DNA of 5,822 nt from Bifidobacterium breve (GTDB lineage Bacteria; Actinomycetota; Acidimicrobiia; IMCC26256; PALSA-555). The notes below the pieces were generated by a model. That model had not been told where the DNA came from and did no database searches. It saw nothing but the letters and a program-made list of their open reading frames with translations. Location of the stretch: the NCBI GenBank assembly GCA_945889545.1, contig CAMDCC010000194.1, positions 1 through 5,822 on the forward strand, written 5' to 3'. The position numbers and the translations under genes are program-made. This document shows, one piece after another, positions 1 through 5,810 of this stretch. Position 1 is the stretch's first letter. Every line of letters begins with the position of its first letter.

Positions 1-12
1 GGGGGGAGTGCC

Positions 13-801
13 TCAGACGTGCAACTGCTCATCGAAGAAGGAAAGCACACGATCGAGCGCCAGTGTGGTCGGGTGACCCGGCGAGTCCACGAAGTGCTCG
101 GTGAGCACCGAGTGCGCCGCCTTTGGGATCCCGTGTGCGTTGCCCTTCGAAGAGTCGATCTCGACGGCGATGAACTGATCGCCGAGCTCTCGTCGCAGCG
201 TTTCGAATCGGGCGGCAGGAACCACAGGATCGTTCGTGAAGCGCATCCCGAGCACACACGCGCCGTTCGCCGCGCGTTGCTTCACCGTCTCGAGGTCGGC
301 GTCGCTGATGGCGAGCGCGGCTTTGCGCAGCTTGCCGAAGGGAAACGGGAGCGACGGTTGGCTCAACACCGGAGCGAGCATTCGCTCGTCGACCATCATC
401 CCGAGCGCGAAGCCACCCGTGAAGCACATCCCGACCGCGCCCACGCCCGGACCACCACACTCGGCGTGCGCCTCGGCCGCGAGCGTGCGCAGCCATCCGA
501 TCACCGGGCTGGTCCGGTCGAGCGCCATCGACGTGAACTCCTTGGCCACGCACGCGCCGGTGATCGATTTGAGGATGTACCCAAACGACGCGGCCTTGTT
601 CGGTGTGCCGAACAGCGACGGCAAGCGCACCGAGTAGCCGCGATCGACGACCCGCTGTGCGAATGCGGCGACGTTGGGTGTGATGCCCGGAACCTCGTGG
701 ATCACGATCACCGCCGGCCCGGACCCCGCTCGGAACACCTGGCGCGCGTACCCGTCGTGCTCGAACGTGGACTCTTCGAAACCAGGAAGCCGTTCGCTCA
801 T
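13..801 (-). CDS. Dienelactone hydrolase family protein (alpha/beta hydrolase)
   Basis: A 262-residue cytoplasmic alpha/beta hydrolase with no signal peptide. Family members hydrolyse dienelactones and related small esters or lactones, often in aromatic or chlorocatechol breakdown; the substrate here cannot be read from sequence. Seen directly: an early HEVPGI motif with Glu36, matching the Glu that interacts with the nucleophile in DLH enzymes; a nucleophile elbow G-M-C-F-T-G-G with Cys126, so a cysteine rather than serine nucleophile; a likely catalytic Asp191 in FTNDPVVP; and a likely His223 in NAHGIP. The triad is therefore complete and the length is near the usual 230-260. The ATG at 801 was chosen because family similarity begins there and an AGAGG ribosome binding site lies 6 bases upstream; the reading frame stays open to 1119 but that extension is the transporter's coding sequence. 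The transporter stop (803-805) is one base away, which implies translational coupling. Family call is firm; physiological role is inferred. Confidence 0.9.
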   Translation of the reverse strand: MSERLPGFEESTFEHDGYARQVFRAGSGPAVIVIHEVPGITPNVAAFAQRVVDRGYSVRLPSLFGTPNKAASFGYILKSITGACVAKEFTSMALDRTSPVIGWLRTLAAEAHAECGGPGVGAVGMCFTGGFALGMMVDERMLAPVLSQPSLPFPFGKLRKAALAISDADLETVKQRAANGACVLGMRFTNDPVVPAARFETLRRELGDQFIAVEIDSSKGNAHGIPKAAHSVLTEHFVDSPGHPTTLALDRVLSFFDEQLHV

Positions 802-802
802 C

Positions 803-2380
803 TCACACCTCTGAGGGGCTGATCTCATCGAGGTTACGGGCGCGGGTCTCGGGTAGTCGAGGGACCAGGAAGAACGCAGCGATGAGCGGCGCAACCCCGA
901 GCACCGCAATAGCGGGCCCGAGCCCGCCGACCACATCCTTGAGCCGCGGTGCAGCCAACAGCCCGATCGCGGCGCCGGCCACGCCGCACACCAACAGGAA
1001 CCCGCTCGACGTGCCGCGCGCCTCGGTGGGGAACAGCTCGTTGTTGGTCGTGCCGAGACCGATACCCGCGCACGCGGCCGCGATGATCGAGACGGTCGGC
1101 ATGATCCATAGCAGCGCACCGTTGCCGAGGAAGAACGTGACCTGAAAGGCAGTCGCGACGAGCAAGCCGACGATGATCACTTTCCTGCGGCCGCGCGATT
1201 CGGCCAGGCGCCCGGCGAGCAGCACACCGAACACACCGGGAATCCCGGCCGTCGCACCCCGCAGGAGGGCGATCTGAGAGTTCGAGAAGTCGTGGGTGTG
1301 GGTGAGGTAGCGGTTCGTGAGCTGTGACGACGGCGCGCTGAACAGGTTTACGAGGAACGCCACGGCACCGAGGGTGAGGAATCGCTTGCCGTACCGCCTG
1401 TCGAACGGCTCGCGGAGTCGCGCCTTGGGTTTCGTTCGTGCTTCGAGGCGCTCGAATCGGACGGTCTCCCGGAGCCGGTGAGCGATACTCGGCAGGAGGA
1501 TCACGGTGAGCGCGCTCAACGCGAAGCCGACACGCCAAGTGTCGCCGCTCAAGTCGTTGATGGGGAGCAGGAACACGGTGGCACCGAATCCCATTCCGAG
1601 ACCCATCCCGAGCATCGAGAACGAGAATGCGCGCGCCCCCTCGGGAGCGTCTTCGATGACCGCAAGCGCGGTGATGGCGAAGGTGGCGTTGGCGAAGGCG
1701 CGGGTGAACACCTGGGATGCGGTGAAAACCTCGAAGCTGGGCGCAACCGATGCCAGGAGGTTCGCCACGCACATGCCGCCGAGCCCGACCATGATCATCC
1801 GTCGGCGTCCGAAGCGATCGGCCATCGAGGCTGCGACGAGGGTCACCAGCACCCCGATGCGCGCCAGCGCGAGCGCGTCGCCGAGCGCGGCGTCAGACCG
1901 GTTGAACGAGTCCGTGACGGCGTCGCCGTTCTGCGTGAAGAGCGCGCTCCCAAAGCTTGCGACCGCGCCGACAGCAGTGAGTACTGCCAGTCGTGTCGCT
2001 TGGTCTGCTGTGAAGGTTGCAGGAATCAGTGTTCGACGGTGGCGCGACGGTGGCACCGGTTCGCCGGCAACGGCGGCGCGCAGGCGTACCGCCCAGTCCA
2101 CAAGCACTCGACGCGCGACCACCCACACGATGAGCCGCACGAGCCAGCCGAAGTACGGAACCTTGATGATCGAACCGCCTTCGAGGCGCACGGTGCTACC
2201 GGTGGGCGTGGCTTGGATGCCGATCCGCAGCGTCGAGCCCGGGCTGTCGTGATCGAAGAGCTGGCCGACCAGCGAGCCGTCGTCGTCGGGCGCGACGCCC
2301 AGCATGCTGACGGCGGCAGCGTGAATTGCCTCAGGAGGCGCGTCGATCCGAACCAGCAGCCGACGGCGCACGTGCGGCAT
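803..2380 (-). CDS. MFS transporter with soluble N-terminal START/SRPBCC-like extension
   Basis: A 525-residue major facilitator superfamily permease in the cytoplasmic membrane. About twelve hydrophobic segments follow one another from residue ~131 to ~507, split by a basic central loop at ~302-332. Motif A occurs twice, as MADRFGRRR near 186-194 and AGRLAESRGRRK at 389-400. A PTEARG motif (451-456) and a C-terminal PETRARNLDEI resemble sugar-porter and metabolite-proton symporter families, so the cargo is probably a small organic solute; sugar or organic acid cannot be decided. Oddly, ~125 residues precede the first membrane helix: beta-rich stretches (about 5-14, 36-42, 50-68), then an amphipathic helix (78-104), resembling a START/SRPBCC-type fold. 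The ATG at 2380 was chosen because this domain begins right after it and the longer open frame would run through the peroxiredoxin gene; no clear ribosome binding site precedes it, so a leaderless message is possible. It is coupled to the downstream hydrolase. MFS call is firm; the N-terminal fold is inferred. Confidence 0.88.
   Translation of the reverse strand: MPHVRRRLLVRIDAPPEAIHAAAVSMLGVAPDDDGSLVGQLFDHDSPGSTLRIGIQATPTGSTVRLEGGSIIKVPYFGWLVRLIVWVVARRVLVDWAVRLRAAVAGEPVPPSRHRRTLIPATFTADQATRLAVLTAVGAVASFGSALFTQNGDAVTDSFNRSDAALGDALALARIGVLVTLVAASMADRFGRRRMIMVGLGGMCVANLLASVAPSFEVFTASQVFTRAFANATFAITALAVIEDAPEGARAFSFSMLGMGLGMGFGATVFLLPINDLSGDTWRVGFALSALTVILLPSIAHRLRETVRFERLEARTKPKARLREPFDRRYGKRFLTLGAVAFLVNLFSAPSSQLTNRYLTHTHDFSNSQIALLRGATAGIPGVFGVLLAGRLAESRGRRKVIIVGLLVATAFQVTFFLGNGALLWIMPTVSIIAAACAGIGLGTTNNELFPTEARGTSSGFLLVCGVAGAAIGLLAAPRLKDVVGGLGPAIAVLGVAPLIAAFFLVPRLPETRARNLDEISPSEV
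808..812 (-). promoter_or_regulatory. Ribosome binding site of the hydrolase gene
   Basis: AGAGG on the minus strand, 6 bases before the ATG at 801 and inside the last codons of the transporter gene. It fixes the hydrolase start and supports coupled translation across the TGA-G-ATG junction. Confidence 0.6.
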
Positions 2381-2491
2381 AGTAGAAGTAACGAGCGTGC
2401 CGCCAACGGCCGCTGCCGGGTATCCGGGCGGCGAGCGAGTGCGCAGGTTCTGGAGGTCGGTTGTGAGCGACCCGTGAAGGGGGGAGTTGCA
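2381..2491. promoter_or_regulatory. Divergent intergenic region (transporter / peroxiredoxin)
   Basis: These 111 bases separate two divergently read start codons, so promoters for both the transporter-hydrolase unit and the peroxiredoxin should lie here or overlap the gene ends. I see no convincing -35/-10 pair on either strand. A CCGG-GTAT-CCGG near-palindrome around 2416-2427 is the only symmetrical element and could be an operator, but short CG-rich symmetry is common at this base composition. Confidence 0.4.
2479..2486 (+). promoter_or_regulatory. Ribosome binding site of the peroxiredoxin gene
   Basis: GGGGGGAG, 5 bases before the GTG at 2492. It selects this GTG over the in-frame GTG at 2474, which would place the purine run inside the coding region. 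Confidence 0.65.
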
Positions 2492-2956
2492 GTGCCCAAG
2501 TTGAAGGTAGGGGAGCGAGCACCCGCATTCACGCTCACGGATCAAGGCGGGAAGAAGGTGAAGTTGTCTGACTTCAAGGGCAAAAACGTGGTCGTCTACT
2601 TCTATCCGCGGGCCGACACCCCCGGCTGTACCACGCAGTCGTGCGCACTCAGCGAGGCGATGCCCGACCTCAAGAAGCTGAAGGCGGTCGTCCTCGGCAT
2701 CAGCCCCGACACGCCTGAAAAGCAGAAGAAGTTCGATGAGAAGTACGGGCTCGGCTTCCCGCTGCTCGCCGACGAGGACCACAAGGTTGCGTCGGCGTGG
2801 GGCACCTGGGGAAAGAAGACGCTCTACGGCCGCGAGTTCATGGGCATCATCCGCTCGGCGTTTGTGATCGGCACTACCGGCAAGGTCACGGCCGCGTTCT
2901 ACAAGGTGAGTCCGAAAGACACGGTCCCGAAGGTGACGGCCGCGCTCGAGGAGTAG
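2492..2956 (+). CDS. bcp: Thioredoxin-dependent thiol peroxidase, Bcp/PrxQ type
   Basis: A 154-residue cytoplasmic peroxiredoxin of the AhpC/TSA superfamily, which reduces hydrogen peroxide and organic hydroperoxides using thioredoxin or a similar reductant. The peroxidatic motif P-x3-T-x2-C is present as Pro39, Thr43, Cys46 (DTPGCTTQSC). Cys51 sits five residues later, the spacing of the resolving cysteine in atypical two-cysteine Bcp/PrxQ enzymes, and Arg121 in IIRSAFVI matches the conserved active-site arginine. The early KVGERAPAFTL and FYPRADTPGC stretches are typical of the family, and the length is normal. Translation starts at a GTG preceded by a strong GGGGGGAG; the open frame extends far upstream only because of GC-rich sequence. 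It is the only plus-strand gene, divergent from the transporter and convergent with the cyclic-nucleotide-binding gene, so it is probably transcribed alone. Confidence 0.95.
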   Translation: MPKLKVGERAPAFTLTDQGGKKVKLSDFKGKNVVVYFYPRADTPGCTTQSCALSEAMPDLKKLKAVVLGISPDTPEKQKKFDEKYGLGFPLLADEDHKVASAWGTWGKKTLYGREFMGIIRSAFVIGTTGKVTAAFYKVSPKDTVPKVTAALEE

Positions 2957-2957
2957 T

Positions 2958-2976
2958 GCGCCCGATTACTGGGCGT
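2958..2976. terminator. Possible bidirectional hairpin between convergent genes
   Basis: CGCCC (2959-2963) and GGGCG (2971-2975) form a 5-bp stem with a 7-base loop, between the peroxiredoxin stop and the convergent gene and covering the latter's TAA (2966-2968). There is no real T-run, only TCTTC on the plus side, so it would be a weak terminator at best. Confidence 0.3.
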
Positions 2977-3385
2977 CTTCGATCTCGGCGAGGCGCTGGG
3001 CCATGGCTGACATGAGCGTGTTCTTCACCTCGGGCTCGTCGTCGAGCATCGTGGCGAACTCGCGCTGACCGATCACCTCGACGACCACCGGCGTCTTGGC
3101 AACGACCGTGGCCGTGCGCGGCTGGTGATTGAGCAACGAGATCTCGCCGAAGAACTCACCGGGGCCGCGCGTGGCGATCACCTTGCCGCCGATCAGCACG
3201 TCGACTTCACCGTCGAGCACCACCAGGAACTCATGGCCGATCGCACCCTCGGTCGTCAGCTCGCGCCCGGCCGGGAGGTCGAGACGGGTCGCGAGTGACG
3301 CGATGCGTTGGAGGTGCTTCTTGGACAGGTCCTTGAAGAGCGGGACCTGAGCAAGACACTCGTCAGTCGAAAGTTCCTTCGCCAT
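2966..3385 (-). CDS. Stand-alone cyclic-nucleotide-binding domain protein
   Basis: A 139-residue cytoplasmic protein that is almost entirely one cNMP-binding (CRP/PKA-type) domain. It opens with a short helix (LAQVPLFKDLSKKHLQRIA, about 11-29) typical of the family, followed by the beta-barrel, where PAGRELTTEGAIG and FLVVLDGEVDVLI are recognisable. The phosphate-binding cassette FFGEISLLNHQPRTATV (78-94) keeps Gly80, Glu81 and Arg90, the residues that contact ribose and phosphate in cAMP-binding proteins, so real nucleotide binding is likely. There is no helix-turn-helix, kinase, channel or acyltransferase domain; a short C-terminal helix ends the protein. It may act by binding a partner. 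The ATG at 3385 has GGGGGGA a few bases upstream and matches the natural domain start; the open frame to 3577 is antisense-like extension into fabI. It lies 25 bases after the fabI stop and is probably co-transcribed with it. Domain call is firm; function is unknown. Confidence 0.88.
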   Translation of the reverse strand: MAKELSTDECLAQVPLFKDLSKKHLQRIASLATRLDLPAGRELTTEGAIGHEFLVVLDGEVDVLIGGKVIATRGPGEFFGEISLLNHQPRTATVVAKTPVVVEVIGQREFATMLDDEPEVKNTLMSAMAQRLAEIEDAQ

Positions 3386-3389
3386 CACG

Positions 3390-3396
3390 TCCCCCC
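3390..3396 (-). promoter_or_regulatory. Ribosome binding site of the CNB-domain gene
   Basis: GGGGGGA on the minus strand, 4 bases before the ATG at 3385, in the 25-base gap after fabI. It closely resembles the site before the peroxiredoxin gene and decides the start. Confidence 0.6.
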
Positions 3397-3410
3397 GTGA
3401 AAATTGACGC

Positions 3411-4166
3411 TCACGCTCCCACCGCGTGGAAGCCGCCATCGACATGCAACATCTCGCCCGTAGTCGCCGGGAAGAGATCGGAGAGGAGGGCGATGCATGC
3501 CTGCGCGACCGGCTCGGGATCCTTGACGTCCCAACCGAGCGGAGCGCGCTGTGCCCACACCTCTTCGAAGTGCTCAAAGCCGGGGATGCTCCGTGCGGCC
3601 ATCGTGCGCACCGGCCCGGCCGCCACGAGGTTCACCCGGATCCCTTGTGGCCCGAGGTACCGCGCCAGGTAGCGGGCGGTCGACTCGAACGCCGACTTCG
3701 CCACGCCCATCCAGTCGTAGATCGGCCACGCCTGGGTGTTGTCGAAGTCGAGGCCGACGATCGATCCACCCCGCTCCATCATCGGCAGGGCCGCGACCGC
3801 GAGCGATTTCAGTGAGTACGCGGACACTTGCAGCGCGACGGCAACGTCTTCCCAGGGTGCGTCGAGGAACCCGCCGCCCAGGCACGACTCCGGCGCGAAG
3901 CCGATCGCGTGCAGCACGCCGTCGACTCGGCCGCCGACGCGGTCCTTCAACGCCGCGAGGTCGTCGGCATTGGAGACATCGAGCTCAACGATCTCGGGCT
4001 CAGCCGGGAGGCGCTTCGCGGCTCGCTTGGTGAGGCTCATGATGCGCCCGAACGAGCTGAGCACTACCTCGGCGCCCTCTTCCTGGGCCCGGCGCGCCAC
4101 AGAGAAGGCGATCGAGGCGTCGTTGAGGACACCGGTAATGAGGATTCGCTTGCCATCGAGCAACAT
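3411..4166 (-). CDS. fabI: Enoyl-[acyl-carrier-protein] reductase (NADH), InhA/FabI type
   Basis: A 251-residue cytoplasmic short-chain dehydrogenase/reductase that catalyses the final, NADH-dependent reduction of trans-2-enoyl-ACP in type II fatty acid elongation; in mycobacteria the orthologue InhA feeds mycolic acid synthesis. The N-terminus LLDGKRILITG and the SIAF segment (18-21) of the dinucleotide site match InhA. The catalytic Tyr-x6-Lys is Tyr150 and Lys157 in WPIYDWMGVAKSAFES, with the DFD stretch before it holding the family's active-site Phe (Phe141). AAGPVRTMA and the ending PATTGEMLHVDGG are also InhA-like. Compared with my recollection of InhA it is 18 residues shorter: 2 at the N-terminus, about 6 before VDGVLH and about 10 in the substrate-binding loop. 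InhA Ser94 corresponds to Ala88. The start at 4166 is constrained by an in-frame TAG 15 bases upstream, so the N-terminus is complete. No strong ribosome binding site is visible. An insertion sequence lies 34 bases upstream in the same orientation. Confidence 0.95.
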   Translation of the reverse strand: MLLDGKRILITGVLNDASIAFSVARRAQEEGAEVVLSSFGRIMSLTKRAAKRLPAEPEIVELDVSNADDLAALKDRVGGRVDGVLHAIGFAPESCLGGGFLDAPWEDVAVALQVSAYSLKSLAVAALPMMERGGSIVGLDFDNTQAWPIYDWMGVAKSAFESTARYLARYLGPQGIRVNLVAAGPVRTMAARSIPGFEHFEEVWAQRAPLGWDVKDPEPVAQACIALLSDLFPATTGEMLHVDGGFHAVGA

Positions 4167-4200
4167 TGCGGCCGCAGCCTATCGAGAAGGTGCTCCTACA

Positions 4201-4212
4201 GAGGCTGTCGCA
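4201..4212 (+). repeat. Terminal inverted repeat, fabI-proximal end
   Basis: GAGGCTGTCGCA, perfectly matched in inverted orientation at 5811-5822. Extending inward to 24 bases (4201-4224 against 5799-5822) gives 19 of 24 matches by eye. Confidence 0.88.
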
Positions 4213-4290
4213 CGGATCGCGGCTGGTGTGTCCTGGGGATGGCCTGGCGGTTGGTTCGTTTGGGACAAGAGCCGCGTCGGATGAGCCGCG

Positions 4291-4313
4291 CGGGCTTCTG
4301 GTCTAGAAGCTCG
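4291..4313. other. Hairpin spanning the transposase stop codon
   Basis: GCTTCT (4294-4299) and AGAAGC (4305-4310) form a perfect 6-bp stem with a 5-base loop. Two further outer pairs follow one mismatch (4291-4292 with 4312-4313). It covers the transposase TAG (4303-4305). On the minus-strand transcript no U-run follows, so it may act as RNA structure or a weak terminator limiting read-through from the IS into fabI. Confidence 0.35.
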
Positions 4314-5760
4314 GCGCGGGGATGGTTTGGTGGTTCCGCCAGAGCTTGCGCAGGTTGTGGGCGGTGCAGATGAGCTTCCATTCGCTGGTCACCGCGCCCA
4401 GGCCGCGTCGGGTGAACCTGCGATAGCCGCGGTTGGTTTTGATGTCACCGAAGATCGGTTCGATGATGGTTTTTCGGCGCGCGTAGAGCGCCTTGCCGTG
4501 GGGGCTGGTGAGCTTGGCGTCCATGGCGTCGCGCGCCGCGGCGGGGTCGGGTCCGCGGTCGTGGTGCGCGGTGAGCAGGTGGCGGGTCCAGGTCGGCGAG
4601 ACACCCATGGCGCGGGCGGCCGCGGCGATGGTGAGCTCACCGCGGGCGAGCCGCTCGAGCACTGCTGGACGTTTCGCGATGTTCGGGTCGTTAGGTTTGG
4701 TCGCGGTGTTGGTTGCGGCGACCGTCGCGATCAACAGTTCGGTGTCGGTGGTGATGGTCGCGTTCGCAGTGCTCCAGTAGCCGGCATCGGCGAGGACGGT
4801 CCCGATCCGATCCGGGTAGCCGGCCGCGTCGAGGTTCGCCGCCGAAGCAGCCAACATCGGTGCGAGTTGGGTGCTGTCGTTGGCCGCGTTGGTGACTTCG
4901 GCGGCGACGACGATCTGCTCGCCGGTCGCCGCGGCTTGGGCGTTGTAGCCCTGCACGAAGCGTTGCGTGGACCGCAACATGCGACTGTCGGGATCGGTCA
5001 CGTTGGCGTGTCGATCGCGGGCCTTCTTGCCCTTCGGGTTGGGTTTGCGGCCCGAGAGCTTGCGGCCCAGCTCGGCTTCCTTGGCTGCCCGCCGGGCCAG
5101 ATACGACTCCCAGTCGGCGTTGCCCCCAGCATCGAGTTGGCGTAACGCCTCCCGCAACCGGGCTCGCCGGTCCCGTCGATCCGCCCACTCTTCAGGGAGC
5201 TCATCGCCGCGACGCGCCCCGAAACGTTCGTCTTCGACCACGTCGACCGCGTCGGCTTCGGCGAGGATCTCCTCGGCGATCTGGCGGCGGGTCCGGTTCG
5301 ACCACGCGGATGCGTTCGCGCCCATCTTGGTGCCATCGATCGCGACCAACCCCGCGTCGACCAGCCCGGCAGTGACACACAAGCCCAACACCTGGGCGAA
5401 CAGCTCGGCGATCGCGCTCTGATGCCGAGCGCGGAACCGGGCCAACGTCGCGTGATCGGGCCGCTGGTTCGCCGCGAGCACCCGAAACGCGACGTCCTCG
5501 ACCAGCCTTGCTTCGATCCGGCGACTCGAACGATCCCCGACGCAGTAGCCGTAGACGAGCACCCCGAGCAGCATCGCCGGGTCATACGCCGCCCCACCCC
5601 GCCCGTCGTCTCGCAACCCGGCATAGAACCCCGACAGATCCAGCTCGGCCACCACGTCGAGCACGAACCAGGCCAGATGCCCCTCCGGCAGCCACTCCGC
5701 CACCGACGGCGGCATCAAGAACTGCTGATCCCGATCCACCTCACGAACATTGATCCCCAT
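4303..5760 (-). CDS. IS1182-family DDE transposase
   Basis: A 485-residue transposase that cuts and joins the ends of its own element. The N-terminal DUF772-type region (about 10-150) carries the family's usual wording: FLMPPSVAEWLPEGHLAWF, YDPAMLLGVLVYGYCVGDRSSRRIE and RPDHATLARFRARH. The RNase H-like catalytic acids are visible as Asp142 (VAIDGTKMGANAS), Asp325 (VLADAGYW) and Glu434 (RKTIIEPIFGDIKTNRGYRRF), the last with the basic residues downstream expected of a Y/R-E-K type signature. A charged, probably coiled segment occupies ~158-235. A helix-turn-helix-like stretch, LTIAAAARAMGVSPTWTRHL (~376-395), lies between the second Asp and the Glu. The frame is intact with no stops or shifts, so the enzyme may be active. 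The ATG at 5760 has GAGGA 6 bases upstream. Transcription is toward fabI. Family assignment rests on motif recall, not a search. Confidence 0.93.
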   Translation of the reverse strand: MGINVREVDRDQQFLMPPSVAEWLPEGHLAWFVLDVVAELDLSGFYAGLRDDGRGGAAYDPAMLLGVLVYGYCVGDRSSRRIEARLVEDVAFRVLAANQRPDHATLARFRARHQSAIAELFAQVLGLCVTAGLVDAGLVAIDGTKMGANASAWSNRTRRQIAEEILAEADAVDVVEDERFGARRGDELPEEWADRRDRRARLREALRQLDAGGNADWESYLARRAAKEAELGRKLSGRKPNPKGKKARDRHANVTDPDSRMLRSTQRFVQGYNAQAAATGEQIVVAAEVTNAANDSTQLAPMLAASAANLDAAGYPDRIGTVLADAGYWSTANATITTDTELLIATVAATNTATKPNDPNIAKRPAVLERLARGELTIAAAARAMGVSPTWTRHLLTAHHDRGPDPAAARDAMDAKLTSPHGKALYARRKTIIEPIFGDIKTNRGYRRFTRRGLGAVTSEWKLICTAHNLRKLWRNHQTIPAPSF

Positions 5761-5766
5761 ACCGCA

Positions 5767-5771
5767 TCCTC
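5767..5771 (-). promoter_or_regulatory. Ribosome binding site of the transposase gene
   Basis: GAGGA on the minus strand, 6 bases before the ATG at 5760. A small CCGCG-AAA-CGCGG inverted repeat (5779-5791) sits just upstream in the leader and could fold in read-through transcripts; its role is unknown. Confidence 0.5.
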
Positions 5772-5810
5772 ACCCGCGCCGCGAAACGCGGGCGGGATAG
5801 TCAGGATTCA

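Noticed and set aside
19..822. A 267-codon plus-strand open frame opposite the hydrolase
   Set aside because: Its translation is rich in Arg and His with no recognisable domain, and it lies exactly antisense to a hydrolase with all catalytic motifs. Long antisense frames are expected at this GC content.
2379..2384. TACTAT on the minus strand as a -10 element for the transporter
   Set aside because: It overlaps the proposed ATG, so transcription would start inside the gene; no -35 partner is evident.
1478..2491. N-terminal extension of the peroxiredoxin frame through the transporter region
   Set aside because: The added ~338 residues are low-complexity antisense of the transporter, and the family start and a strong ribosome binding site are at 2492.
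2381..2782. Longer transporter reading from 2782
   Set aside because: It would be encoded antisense to the peroxiredoxin's active-site region, and the added residues show no domain.
3386..3577. Longer start for the CNB-domain protein
   Set aside because: The extra residues are out-of-frame fabI sequence, and the domain plus a GGGGGGA site define the ATG at 3385.
4327..5145. A 272-codon plus-strand open frame opposite the transposase
   Set aside because: Gly/Val/Arg-rich shadow frame with no motif; the minus strand carries a full DDE transposase.
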